Shown: positions 8,211 through 16,346 of the stretch, in pieces
Numbering within the stretch: the stretch's first letter is position 1
Layout: each line of letters begins with the position of its first letter
Assembly: GCF_030295405.1 (NCBI RefSeq)
Contig: NZ_AP027080.1
Coordinates: forward strand, 310,001-374,000
DNA length: 64,000 bases
DNA from: Mesoterricola silvestris
GTDB taxonomy: Bacteria; Acidobacteriota; Holophagae; Holophagales; Holophagaceae
Direction: 5' to 3'
Notes under the pieces: model-generated
Databases searched by the model: none
What the model saw: the letters and a program-made list of their open reading frames with translations, nothing else
Told to the model about the DNA's origin: nothing
Translations under genes and position numbers: made by a program

Positions 8211-11096
8211 CTACTTGATGGCGTTCAGGATCAGAGCCAGCGGCGTGATGGCCTGGATGTTCTCCTGCCACGTGGTATCTCGACGCACCCGCTGGGGCAC
8301 CAGGACGGCATCGCCGGGTTCCACGTACTCCCCGAGGACACTGCGATCGAGGATCCGGCCATCGGCCTTCAGCAGGCGGATGTTGGAATCATCCGCGTTG
8401 CGGGTGAGGCCGCCGGCGACCTTCAGCATGTCGCGGACCTTGAAGCCCGAGGCGACGTGGTAGGCCATGAAGGGGCTGGCGGTCTCGCCGATCACGTAGG
8501 CGGTTTCGGTGCGGCGGGGGACGATGATCTCGTCCCCGTCCTGGAGGTCCACGTCCAGGCGGGTGTCGCCCGCGAGGATGGCGGGGACGTTCACCACCAG
8601 GCGGTCCAGGCTGCCGGTGCCCAGGCCATGGAGGATGGGGGTCTTCAGGAGGTTGCCGGTGGTGGGCTGGCGCTTGGTCTCGTTGAGGCGGTCCAGGATG
8701 TTGTTGACGCTGCCCAGGGCGGGGGCCTTGGTGTTGGAGCGCTGGGCTTCCAGGCTGAAGGAATCCACGTTGGTGGTGGTGGTGAGGGGGCGCAGGAAGA
8801 TGGAACCCTGGGGCATGGCCTCGGAAGTGAGGCCGCCGGCACGGTTCAGGATCTCCCGGAGGCTGGTCCGGTTGGAATCCAGGACGTACACGCCGGGGCG
8901 GACCACCTGGCCCCGGAGGGTGACGCTCCGGTGGGGGCGGTAGTCGGGCTTGGCGTAGACGTTGATCTGGTCCTGGGGCCTGAGGAGGGGGTTGATGGCC
9001 TCGTCGGCGAGCTGGACGGGGCTGGAGGTCTCGGAGGAAAGCAGCTTCGTGAGGTCCAGTTTCCTGACTTCGCTGGGCTTGCCTTCGCGGGTGTGGGCCA
9101 GTTCGGCCACGAGGCGGTCGGCCTGGTTCAACAGGACGCCGGTCTGGAACAGGAGATCGGAGGCGCGCATGCCTTCATGGAAGGGGAAGGTGCCGGGACG
9201 GCTGACGGGGCCCAGGACCTGGACGGTCTGGGGCAGGCGCAGGTCGGAGATGCGGTACAGCTCGATCTGGTCCCGGTCCTGGAGGAGGACGTTGTGCTCG
9301 GGATCCCCCGCGAGGGCCTTGGCCAAATCGAAGGCGAGGTACGTGGTGCGCTCGTCGGCCAGGGTGCGGACGATCTCGCCCCGGTGCAGGTAGGTGTCGG
9401 GAAGCACCTGGGATTCCCGGCGGAGGAGTTCGCCCACCCGGAGGCCCTCGGTCCGGGAGAAGGACCCGGGCACCCGGGCCCAACCGGAGACGGTGACGAG
9501 CTTCTCCCGGAGCTCGCGGCTGGTGAGGGCCGAAAGCACGTCGCCCCGCCGCAGTTCCGTGCGGCCGGCACCGGCCAGGGGGACATCGGTGGCGTCCAGG
9601 ACGCCGCCCTTGCCCACCCGGCGGAGCACGAGGCTGTCGTCGAAGGCCTGGAGGGCGAGGCCCCCGGCGAAACGCAGGGCCTGTTCGACGGTTTCGCCGG
9701 GCAGCATCTCGAACTGCATGGAAGGGGCCTTGCCGTCCGAATTCCAGCGCACGAGCCAGCCGGGGAGGCCGTTGTTTTCCATGGAGACGTTATCGGCCAG
9801 GGCCTCCTGCTCGGTCACCTTGGGGGTGCGCTGATCGCCGCGGGCCTGGACGCTGATGCGCTCCAGGCGCTTGCGGAGCTGCACGAGGCGCTCCTCGATG
9901 AGGGCCCGCTCGGCGAGGGTGGGCTCCTGGAAGCCCGTGGCCGTGGCGGCCACCGGGCCCATGGGGAGGGAGGCGGAGGCGGCCGAGGCCTTCAGGGCCT
10001 CCTGCTCCTGTTCCAGCTCCCGGTCCCGGACCATGGAGGCCTTGATCTTCTCCTGGTCCTGTTCCTTGGCGGGATCGAACTCGTCCAGGCCCTCGCGCTC
10101 GCCCAGCAGGGCCTCGGCGTGCATGCGGTTGACGGAGCCCTTGGGGCCCAGGCGGAACTCCTCGGCCGCGATCTGTTCCTTGAGGTTGGCGATCTCCTTG
10201 TCCAGGCGGGTCTTCACCTTCCGGGGCTGCAGGTCGCCAGTGGCGGCCACCACGCGGGTGAAGGCGCCCTCCAGGGTCACCTGGTTGAAGGCCAGGGGCA
10301 CGAAGATGGTGTCGCCGCTCTGCAGGCCGAAATTCATGTTGCCGAGGCCTTCGGCGCGAAGGGGGTAGAGGTCCACCTGGTGCACGGCCTTCCCGCCGCG
10401 CATGACCCGGATCTGGCGGTAGCTGCCGGAGGCGGTGGGGCCCCCCGCGAGGCTCAGGACATTCACGAGGCTGCTGAGGCTGGGCACCAGGTAGCCCCCG
10501 GGGCGGTACACCTCGCCCAGGACGAAGACCCGCACTTCCCGCAGCTTGACGACGGCCAGATCCACCGTGGTCCGGCTGAACTGCTGGCCCACCTTGGCCT
10601 GGACGGAGGCGCGGGCCTTGGCAAGGCTCATGCCCGCCACCTTGATGGAACCGACCTTGGGGATCACCAGTTCTCCGCGGCCGTCCACGGTGCCAGGGAC
10701 CTCGAAGTTGGCGCTGCCGAAGGCGCTGAGCTGGACCTGGTCGCCGATGCCCAGGACGTAGTCGTCCGCGATGCCGCCCTCGGTGCCCGTGGACGAGGCC
10801 TGGCGGGTGGCGAAGAGATCCTCGGCGAAGCGCTTGGGGCCCTTCTCCCGGGCCTTGGCGGCCTTGATCTCGGCCTGGATGCGGTCCTGCTCGGTCTGGG
10901 CCTGGCGCGCGGCCTCCGGCGTCTGCGGGCTCCGCGGGGCGCTGGCGGCGCGGGGGGTGGCATCCGCCGCCAACGCCCCGCCCGCCTGGGCCGCGGAGGC
11001 GGCTTGCCGGAGGCTTTGGAAATCGGTGGCGCCCGGTTCCTGCGCCACCAGGGCGAGGGCCGTGAAGAAGATGCCTGTGAAGCGGGGACGAATCAT
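8211..11096 (-). CDS. Large polysaccharide export protein with multiple SLBB repeats
   Basis: Outer-membrane or periplasmic channel component for exopolysaccharide export (Wza/OPX class). The 961-aa protein begins with a signal peptide (FTGIFFTALALVAQ), then an Ala/Gln-rich linker, a polysaccharide export domain (about residues 110-200, from DDYVLGIGDQVQLSAFG), and a series of SLBB-like units each marked by a GxVxRPG-type turn: LGEVYRPGGY, SGWARVPGSF, LGPVSRPGTF, RGQVVRPGVY, IGETASPFM. A charged coiled-coil-like insert lies around residues 320-420. Wza is about 380 aa, so this is a greatly expanded form. No lipobox cysteine is visible. ATG at 11096 follows AGGTGG. Confidence 0.88.
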   Translation of the reverse strand: MIRPRFTGIFFTALALVAQEPGATDFQSLRQAASAAQAGGALAADATPRAASAPRSPQTPEAARQAQTEQDRIQAEIKAAKAREKGPKRFAEDLFATRQASSTGTEGGIADDYVLGIGDQVQLSAFGSANFEVPGTVDGRGELVIPKVGSIKVAGMSLAKARASVQAKVGQQFSRTTVDLAVVKLREVRVFVLGEVYRPGGYLVPSLSSLVNVLSLAGGPTASGSYRQIRVMRGGKAVHQVDLYPLRAEGLGNMNFGLQSGDTIFVPLAFNQVTLEGAFTRVVAATGDLQPRKVKTRLDKEIANLKEQIAAEEFRLGPKGSVNRMHAEALLGEREGLDEFDPAKEQDQEKIKASMVRDRELEQEQEALKASAASASLPMGPVAATATGFQEPTLAERALIEERLVQLRKRLERISVQARGDQRTPKVTEQEALADNVSMENNGLPGWLVRWNSDGKAPSMQFEMLPGETVEQALRFAGGLALQAFDDSLVLRRVGKGGVLDATDVPLAGAGRTELRRGDVLSALTSRELREKLVTVSGWARVPGSFSRTEGLRVGELLRRESQVLPDTYLHRGEIVRTLADERTTYLAFDLAKALAGDPEHNVLLQDRDQIELYRISDLRLPQTVQVLGPVSRPGTFPFHEGMRASDLLFQTGVLLNQADRLVAELAHTREGKPSEVRKLDLTKLLSSETSSPVQLADEAINPLLRPQDQINVYAKPDYRPHRSVTLRGQVVRPGVYVLDSNRTSLREILNRAGGLTSEAMPQGSIFLRPLTTTTNVDSFSLEAQRSNTKAPALGSVNNILDRLNETKRQPTTGNLLKTPILHGLGTGSLDRLVVNVPAILAGDTRLDVDLQDGDEIIVPRRTETAYVIGETASPFMAYHVASGFKVRDMLKVAGGLTRNADDSNIRLLKADGRILDRSVLGEYVEPGDAVLVPQRVRRDTTWQENIQAITPLALILNAIK

Positions 11097-11147
11097 GAAT
11101 CCACCTTTAATTTTACAATCGTAGCATCACTGTTATACGCATTCTAA

Positions 11148-11176
11148 TGGGTACGCGCGGACGCCATCCCCGTCAA
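11148..11176 (-). promoter_or_regulatory. Putative promoter for the SLBB export gene
   Basis: On the minus strand TTGACG (11176-11171), a 17-base spacer and TACCCA (11153-11148) precede the export gene by about 50 bp. Upstream, CCTGGA/TCCAGG and CCTCC/GGAGG stem-loops may end transcription of the kinase gene. The -10 match is weak, so this is tentative. Confidence 0.3.
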
Positions 11177-11222
11177 CCTCCCGGCCGCCGGAGGCCGCCT
11201 GGAAATCCAGGAAGGTCGGGTT

Positions 11223-12128
11223 TCAGCCGATGCGGATCATTTCCTTGAAGGCCTCGACGCGGTTGGCGTAGTCCCCGTCCTGCAGGGCCTGCACCCGCTC
11301 CGTGCCGAAATCCTGCACGGCGAAGCTGGCCATGACCGTCCCGGCCAGGGCGGCGCGCTTCATGGTGGCCAGGTCCAGGGTCCCGGCCGCGGCGAGGTAG
11401 CCCAGGAATCCGCCGGCGAAGGTGTCCCCGGCGCCGGTGGGGTCCTTCACCTCTTCCAGGGGGAAGGCGGGGGCCGCGAAAAATCCTTCGGGCGTGAAGA
11501 GCAGCATCCCGTACTCCCCGCGCTTGACCACGAGGATGCGGGGGCCCAGGTCCCGGATCTTCCCGTAGACCTTCAGGAGGTTGCGCTCCCCGGTGAGGGA
11601 GCGGGCCTCGGCCTCGTTCACCAGGAGGATATCGATCTCCTTGAGCACCTCGAGGAGGGCGGGCCGCGCCCCGTCGATCCAGAAATTCATGGTGTCCAGG
11701 GCGATCCAGGCGGGGCGGGTGGCCATCTGCCGGACCACGTCCAGCTGGAGGGTGGGGTCGATGTTGCCCAGGAAGAGGTAGGGGGCGGTGCGGAAGGCCG
11801 CGGGCAGGTCCGGCTTGAAGCCCGCGAAGACGTTCAGGTGGGTCTCGAGGGTCCGGGCCTCGTTGAGGTCGGTGCCGTACTGGCCCTTCCAGTGGAAGCT
11901 CATGCCGGGGGTGCGCACCAGGCCCCCGAGGTCGATGGGGCGGCCCTCGAAGACCCGGTACTCCGCCGGGCCGAAATCCTCGCCCACGATGGCCACCACC
12001 TGCACCGGGTGGAACCGGCTCGCGCTCAGGGAGAAATGGCTGGCGGACCCGCCCAGGATGTTGTCCCGGCGGCCCGAAGGGGTTTCGAGGTCATCGAAGG
12101 CGACGCTGCCGACGGCGAGGAGGCTCAT
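11223..12128 (-). CDS. PfkB-family kinase, probable adenosine kinase
   Basis: Ribokinase/PfkB-fold kinase of 301 aa. Visible motifs: GGSASHFSLSASRF (residues 26-39, substrate lid and GG motif), NEAEA (171-175) and DPTGAGDTFAGGF (229-241) with the catalytic Asp235 and anion hole. ATG at 12128 follows GGAG at 7 bases; an in-frame ATG further upstream (12164) lies inside the leader hairpin and is disfavoured. The sequence alone does not fix the substrate. The SAH riboswitch in its leader points to adenosine, the toxic product of SAH hydrolysis; removing it as AMP pulls the SAM cycle forward. Other PfkB sugars remain possible. Confidence 0.82.
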   Translation of the reverse strand: MSLLAVGSVAFDDLETPSGRRDNILGGSASHFSLSASRFHPVQVVAIVGEDFGPAEYRVFEGRPIDLGGLVRTPGMSFHWKGQYGTDLNEARTLETHLNVFAGFKPDLPAAFRTAPYLFLGNIDPTLQLDVVRQMATRPAWIALDTMNFWIDGARPALLEVLKEIDILLVNEAEARSLTGERNLLKVYGKIRDLGPRILVVKRGEYGMLLFTPEGFFAAPAFPLEEVKDPTGAGDTFAGGFLGYLAAAGTLDLATMKRAALAGTVMASFAVQDFGTERVQALQDGDYANRVEAFKEMIRIG

Positions 12129-12163
12129 GGGGTGCTCCGGACGTTTGGGGATGGCGATGGACA

Positions 12164-12195
12164 CTCACCCGGCGCCCTTTCGGGGCCCAGGTGAG
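12164..12195 (-). promoter_or_regulatory. Competing hairpin, likely riboswitch expression platform
   Basis: On the minus strand CTCACC (12195-12190) can pair with GGTGAG (12169-12164), with an inner GCCC/GGGC pair. The CTCACC arm shares three bases with the 3' pseudoknot strand of the SAH aptamer (ACGCTC, 12198-12193), so hairpin and aptamer cannot both form. This is the arrangement expected of an expression platform. No U-tract follows, so the mode (termination or translation) is open. Confidence 0.55.
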
Positions 12196-12269
12196 CGTCG
12201 TTGGACAGAGCGGAGGCCGCCGAGCCTAGGCCGTCCTGGGGGGGACGGCTCGCAACGCTCCTCGGTGAC
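12189..12269 (-). promoter_or_regulatory. S-adenosylhomocysteine (SAH) riboswitch aptamer
   Basis: Read on the minus strand the leader contains CCGAGGAGCGTTGCGA, then a 7-bp hairpin (GCCGTCC/GGACGGC), then AGGCTCGG, then CAACGACGCTCA. These blocks, in this order, are the conserved core of the ahcY-motif (SAH) riboswitch. Pairings are visible: P1 CCGAG (12265-12261) with CTCGG (12224-12220); the 7-bp hairpin (12249-12243 with 12236-12230); pseudoknot GAGCGT (12260-12255) with ACGCTC (12198-12193). SAH riboswitches are known to turn genes on when SAH rises. Here it precedes a PfkB kinase, not ahcY. Confidence 0.9.
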
Positions 12270-12274
12270 ATTAG

Positions 12275-12304
12275 ATCCTACCTTGTGGATCCCTTGCCGG
12301 GCAA
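12275..12304 (-). promoter_or_regulatory. Putative promoter for the SAH riboswitch-kinase transcript
   Basis: On the minus strand TTGCCC (12304-12299), an 18-base spacer and TAGGAT (12280-12275) place a start near 12268, exactly at the 5' edge of the riboswitch P1 stem. The fit with the aptamer boundary raises confidence in both. Confidence 0.5.
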
Positions 12305-12320
12305 CGGGATTCGGGGGGGA

Positions 12321-13355
12321 TCAGGCCATCCCGTGTTTGGAAAGAATGGCGCTGCGCTGCTTATCGAACTCGGCCTGGGTGATGAGCTGGCTGTCGAAGA
12401 GATCCTTGAGCTCGGTGAGCTCCTCCTTGACGGTCTTGGCGGGGGCGGGGGCCGCCTGGCCCGCGGGGTAGGGGGCCTGGGCCATCTGGCCCATGGCGCC
12501 GCCCATCTGCTGGCCCATCATGTTGCCCATGCCCACGCCCATGCCCAGGCCCATGCCCATCCCGGCCAGTCCCCCGGGGTTCTGGGCGGCCAGGGGCACC
12601 GAATCGGCCACCTGCATCTGGGTGTAGGCGCCCATGACGGGGGCCATCATGCCCACCGAGGTGCGCTTGTCCATCATGGCCTCCACCTCCTCGGGGAGGC
12701 TGATGTTCTCGATGAAGAGCTTGGAGCACTCCAGGCCCATGGTCTGGAATTCGGGATCCATCTTCTGGCGCAGCAGGTCCGAGAGGTCGTCGTAGTGGGC
12801 GGCCAGGTCCAGGGCGGGGACCTTGGCCTCCCCCAGGGCGTCGGTGAACTTGCTGATCAGGCTCTTGCGGAGCTGCTCGGTGATGTCGTCCTTGGTGTAG
12901 ACGCCGTTGGTGCCCACCAGCTCCTTGAGGAACTTCTTGGAATCCTTCACACGGATGGAATAGATGCCGAAGGCCCGGATGCGCAGCATGCCGAAGTCGG
13001 CGTCCCGCATCATGATGGGGTTGGAGGTGCCCCACCCCAGGTCGTTGTAGAGCCGGGTGTTGGTGAAATAGACCTCGGACTTGAAGGGGCTCTCGAAGCC
13101 GTACTTCCAGCCCTTGAGGTCGGCCAGGATGGGCATGTTGCGGGTGGAAAGGGTGTGGGTGCCGGGGGTGAAGGTGTCGGCGAACTGCCCCTCGTGGACG
13201 AAGGTGGCCTCCTGGCTTTCGCGCACCACCAGCTGGGCGTTGTTCTTGATCTCCTGGTTGCGCACCGGGAAGCGCCAGGCCAGCACGTCGTTGGAATCGT
13301 CGAGCCACTCAATGATTTCAATGAATTGAGCCTTGCCCCAGTCCATAAAAGCCAT
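12321..13355 (-). CDS. SPFH-domain protein with C-terminal SHOCT motif (virion core protein-like)
   Basis: 344 aa. N-terminal about 250 residues form an SPFH/band-7-like region (FIEIIEWLDDSNDVLAWRFP, ending in a helical LFIENISLPEEVEAMMDKR), followed by a Met/Gly-rich low-complexity linker (GMGMGLGMGVGMGNMMG) and a final SHOCT domain (LTELKDLFDSQLITQAEFDKQRSAIL). No transmembrane segment is evident. Members of this family are thought to form membrane-associated scaffolds; the client is unknown. ATG at 13355 follows AGGAGG, which rules out the longer in-frame start at 13526. Stand-alone between the SAH riboswitch gene and the formyltransferase pair. Confidence 0.85.
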   Translation of the reverse strand: MAFMDWGKAQFIEIIEWLDDSNDVLAWRFPVRNQEIKNNAQLVVRESQEATFVHEGQFADTFTPGTHTLSTRNMPILADLKGWKYGFESPFKSEVYFTNTRLYNDLGWGTSNPIMMRDADFGMLRIRAFGIYSIRVKDSKKFLKELVGTNGVYTKDDITEQLRKSLISKFTDALGEAKVPALDLAAHYDDLSDLLRQKMDPEFQTMGLECSKLFIENISLPEEVEAMMDKRTSVGMMAPVMGAYTQMQVADSVPLAAQNPGGLAGMGMGLGMGVGMGNMMGQQMGGAMGQMAQAPYPAGQAAPAPAKTVKEELTELKDLFDSQLITQAEFDKQRSAILSKHGMA

Positions 13356-13393
13356 ATAAGGCCTCCTCACGGCGCATGCCGATGGGAAGAAGT

Positions 13394-13681
13394 TTACGAC
13401 TTCTTCCGGCTTTTGGGCGGTCCCGGGTTGGGAATCCGCGTCCGGGTGAACACCGTGCGCGAATCGGAATCCACCACGCACCGCCACCCCCGGCTCTCCC
13501 CGGGCATGCGCAGGTCCACCTCCCATCCGCCCGTGGCGCCGTTCAGGTGCACCCGCCGCGCGCTGACGGCGATGCCGGAGGTGGCGTGCTCGGCGATGGC
13601 CCGGGCCTCCCGGGCCGTGGCCACGGGCCGGGCCTGGGCGGCCCCGCCCAGCAGGAGGAGGGCGGCGAGGAGGGCCTTCAC
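13394..13681 (-). CDS. Small secreted protein, PepSY-like
   Basis: 95-aa protein with a clear signal peptide (VKALLAALLLLGGAAQA) and one small domain, from AREARAIAEHA to WRCVVDSDSRTVF, whose layout (helix, two strands, Val-Asp-Ser turn) resembles a single PepSY domain; this match is by eye. A basic tail PKSRKKS ends it. The start is GTG at 13681, overlapping the stop of the formyltransferase gene by 4 bp (GTGA), so it is translationally coupled. Function unknown. Confidence 0.7.
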   Translation of the reverse strand: MKALLAALLLLGGAAQARPVATAREARAIAEHATSGIAVSARRVHLNGATGGWEVDLRMPGESRGWRCVVDSDSRTVFTRTRIPNPGPPKSRKKS

Positions 13682-14595
13682 TTCGCTTCGGGGATGCCCA
13701 GTTCCCTGAGCCATACGGCGTGCACCGAGGGGCGCTCGCTGCGGATCCCCTCCTTGCGCAGGGTGTGGATGCGCAGCGCGCCGTCCCGGAAGCCCAGGAG
13801 GATCCCCTCCCGTCCCTCCCGGAAATGGCCCTGGGGGCAGGTGGAGGCCGAAGGCAGGGCCCAGGCCACCTTCACCATGCCCCGGTCCGTTTCCAGGAAG
13901 GCGTTGGGCCAGGGGTCGGCCACGGCCCGCACGAGGTTGAAGGCCTCGTGGAGGGGGTGGGTGAGGTCGAGGCGGCCGTCCTCGGGGGATCGGCCGCCGA
14001 AATAGGTGGAGGGGCCGAGGCTCTTCTGGGGGATGCGCTTGGCGGTGCCGTCCACGAGCCCCGGGACCAGGGCCTTGACCAGGGTCCTGGCGGCCGCGGC
14101 GGAGCGGAGGGTGAGGCTCAGGGCGGTCTCGTCCCAGGCGATGGGCAGGGGGGTCTGGCCGATGATGTCGCCGTCGTCGGGCTTGGCGGTCATGGTGTGG
14201 AGGGTGATGCCCGTGGCGGTCTCCCCCTTCACCAGGACCCAGTTGATGGGGGCCCGGCCCCGGTAGGCCGGAAGGAGGGAGCCGTGGAGGTTGTAGGCCC
14301 CCTTCTTGGGCAGGTCCAGGTAGCGCTGGTGGATCATTTCCCGAAAATAGAAGCTGAAGAGGAAATCCGGGGCCATGGCGGCGATGGACCGGTAGACCCG
14401 GTCGCTGTTGAAATCCTTTTCCATGTGCACCGCGATGCCGTGCTTCTGGGCCAGGGCGGCGGGGGGGGTGAACCAGGCCTCGTCGGGGCGCTGGGGGTAC
14501 GTGTAGAGGGCCTGCACGTTGATGCCCGCCTCCAGGAGCCCGGCCAGGGCCTCGTGGCCGACGGAGGAATAGGCGCAGACGATGGCTGTGGTCAT
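13678..14595 (-). CDS. ArnA-type sugar N-formyltransferase, stand-alone
   Basis: 305-aa protein aligned by eye with the N-terminal formyltransferase half of ArnA: FSFYFREMI, NLHGSLLPAYRGRAPINWVLVKGETATGITLH and VRAVADPWPNAF. The catalytic Asn-His of NLHGS and the Asp in KPDDGDIIG are kept. It uses N10-formyltetrahydrofolate to formylate an amino sugar on a nucleotide carrier. The ArnA dehydrogenase half is absent and no other arn genes are nearby, so an O-antigen or exopolysaccharide amino sugar is as likely as aminoarabinose. ATG at 14595 follows GGAGG; the longer in-frame start (14655) has no such site. It is not Fmt, which acts on Met-tRNA. Confidence 0.85.
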   Translation of the reverse strand: MTTAIVCAYSSVGHEALAGLLEAGINVQALYTYPQRPDEAWFTPPAALAQKHGIAVHMEKDFNSDRVYRSIAAMAPDFLFSFYFREMIHQRYLDLPKKGAYNLHGSLLPAYRGRAPINWVLVKGETATGITLHTMTAKPDDGDIIGQTPLPIAWDETALSLTLRSAAAARTLVKALVPGLVDGTAKRIPQKSLGPSTYFGGRSPEDGRLDLTHPLHEAFNLVRAVADPWPNAFLETDRGMVKVAWALPSASTCPQGHFREGREGILLGFRDGALRIHTLRKEGIRSERPSVHAVWLRELGIPEAK

Positions 14596-14702
14596 GGGGG
14601 TGCCTCCGGGGAAGGTCCATCCTAACCTCCGGACCCTTCCTGCCGTATTCTGCACCAGGAGGCTCCGTTCCTGTAGAGTCGATGGCGGAGGGTACGGAAT
14701 TG

Positions 14703-15794
14703 ATGGACCTGCGTCCTTTGATCGTGGCCGGCCTCCTGGGCGTCGCCGCCCAGGTGTGGGCGGCGCCCGCCCCGGAGGACCCCTTCTTCCTCCCCCCCGA
14801 CGCCAAGGCCTACATCCTCAAGGCCACGGGCTCGGCGCCCACCACCCAGACCAAGCTCCAGGACCTCCTCCAGGCGCTCTTCCAGAAGCGCAGCGAGGGC
14901 GGGCTGGGCCTGGTCTACGACAACACCCGCACCCGCACGGTGGGCGAGGTGTGGACCGAAGGCAAGGCCAACTGCCTGTCCATGACGGCCTTCTTCGTGT
15001 CGGCGTGCCGGGCCATCGGGATCCACGAGGAGTACGCGGAGGCCCTGAACACCAACCACTGGCGCAAGGCGGGGGGAATCGTCCGCTTCGAGCGGCACGT
15101 GGTGGCCCTGACGCCCGCGCCGCCCCGCAACGACCTCATCGCGGATTTCGTGCCGGAGCTGCGGAAGCGCTACGGCACCTACAAGGTCGTCGTCCTGCCG
15201 GAATCCCGGTTCCGGGCCCTGTTCTACAGCAACCGGGCCGTGGAACGCCTCACGGAGGGGGACATGGAAGGCGCCCGGGAGCAGGCGCAGCTTTCCCTGG
15301 ACGCGGATCCCAAATCGAGCGTCGGCTGGAACATCCTGGGCGTCGTGCTGGCCTCCGGCGCGGACCTGCCCAAGGCCGAGGAGGCCTACCGCCGCGCCAT
15401 GGAGCTGGACCACCGCGACGGCGCGCCCATCGGGAACATGGAGGCCCTCCTGCGCAACACGGGCCGGGCGGAGGAGGCCCAGCGCTACCGGGTCCTGGGG
15501 GAAACGGTGCGGAAGAAGGATCCCTACTTCCACGCCTACCTGGCCGAGGAGGCCCTGGTGGAGGGCGACCTGGGCGAAGCCCAGACCCGGATCCGCTCGG
15601 CCCTGAAGATCCTGCCCAAGGACCCGGACTTCCTGCTGCTGGCGGCCCGGGTGCGGCTGGCGACCGGGGACCTGGACGGGGCCATCCGGAGCCTCGAGGA
15701 CGCCCGGAAGTACGCGGACCCGGCGGAGCAGGAGCGGTACAACAGCAAGATCGAGGGGATCCAGGGGATGAAGGGCGGAAAGGTGGAGCGCTGA
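14703..15794 (+). CDS. Secreted transglutaminase-like/TPR protein
   Basis: 363 aa with a signal peptide (LIVAGLLGVAAQVWA). The first half has a transglutaminase-like core: EGKANCLSMTAFFVSACRAIGI carries the nucleophile Cys, and His residues follow in NTNHWRK and ERHVV. The second half consists of TPR repeats (residues about 180-350; AKAEEAYRRAMELD, GDLDGAIRSLEDARK). Such proteins are often periplasmic, but no substrate can be named. ATG at 14703 is chosen because it sits directly before the signal peptide and has GGAGG upstream; ATG at 14682 lacks a site. Divergent from the formyltransferase gene. Confidence 0.75.
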   Translation: MDLRPLIVAGLLGVAAQVWAAPAPEDPFFLPPDAKAYILKATGSAPTTQTKLQDLLQALFQKRSEGGLGLVYDNTRTRTVGEVWTEGKANCLSMTAFFVSACRAIGIHEEYAEALNTNHWRKAGGIVRFERHVVALTPAPPRNDLIADFVPELRKRYGTYKVVVLPESRFRALFYSNRAVERLTEGDMEGAREQAQLSLDADPKSSVGWNILGVVLASGADLPKAEEAYRRAMELDHRDGAPIGNMEALLRNTGRAEEAQRYRVLGETVRKKDPYFHAYLAEEALVEGDLGEAQTRIRSALKILPKDPDFLLLAARVRLATGDLDGAIRSLEDARKYADPAEQERYNSKIEGIQGMKGGKVER

Positions 15795-15801
15795 CGCCCG
15801 G

Positions 15802-16290
15802 CTAGGCCAGGACCCCCCGCCCCGATTTGATCCGCTCCACGATGGTGCTGGAGCTGTGCCCCGGCAGGAACGGGATGAGCACGAGCCTGCCCCCCCGCGC
15901 CTCCACCACCTCCCGCCCCACCACGGTCTCGGGCGTGTAGTCCCCCCCCTTGGTGAGGATGTCGGGCTGCAGGGCGGTGATGAGTTCCAGGGGGGTGTCC
16001 TCCTCGAAGCGCACCACGGCGTCCACGCTGCGCAGGCCCAGCAGCACCCGGGCCCGGGCCGCCTCGTCCTGCAGGGGCCGGCTGGGGCCCTTGAGCCGGG
16101 CCACGGAGGCGTCGGAGTTCAGGCCCACCACCAGGAAGTCCCCCAGGGCCCGGGCGTCCTCCAGGTACTGCACGTGGCCCGGGTGGATCAGGTCAAAGCA
16201 ACCGTTGGTAAAACAGAGCTTGCCATTCCGGGTGGGGTGGGCCCGGAGGAAGGCCTGGGCGTCGGGGAAGTAGCGGGCGGGTGAAGTCAT
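15802..16290 (-). CDS. rfaE2: D-glycero-beta-D-manno-heptose 1-phosphate adenylyltransferase (HldE C-terminal type)
   Basis: Activates heptose-1-phosphate with ATP to ADP-heptose for LPS inner core. The 162-aa cytidylyltransferase-fold protein has [17 protein letters not shown] (residues 27-43) with the HxGH nucleotide site, then [15 protein letters not shown] and [11 protein letters not shown], all characteristic of RfaE domain II. The kinase half found in E. coli HldE is absent, so this is the split form and a separate kinase gene is expected elsewhere. Divergent from the zinc-ribbon gene at 16347. Confidence 0.93.
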   Translation of the reverse strand: MTSPARYFPDAQAFLRAHPTRNGKLCFTNGCFDLIHPGHVQYLEDARALGDFLVVGLNSDASVARLKGPSRPLQDEAARARVLLGLRSVDAVVRFEEDTPLELITALQPDILTKGGDYTPETVVGREVVEARGGRLVLIPFLPGHSSSTIVERIKSGRGVLA

Positions 16291-16346
16291 GGGAATCCTG
16301 GAGTAAGCTGGTAGTTCCGGCCGCCGGCCGGTTTCAAGAGGATGCC

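Noticed and set aside
8172-11147. 991-codon open frame on the plus strand opposite the SLBB gene
   Set aside because: It is a high-GC shadow: Gly/Ala/Val/Leu/His-rich without family motifs, while the minus strand has a signal peptide and SLBB units.
12201-13709. 502-codon plus-strand frame across the SAH riboswitch and SPFH gene
   Set aside because: His/Leu/Gly-rich antisense sequence that also runs through the riboswitch; SPFH and SHOCT motifs are on the minus strand.
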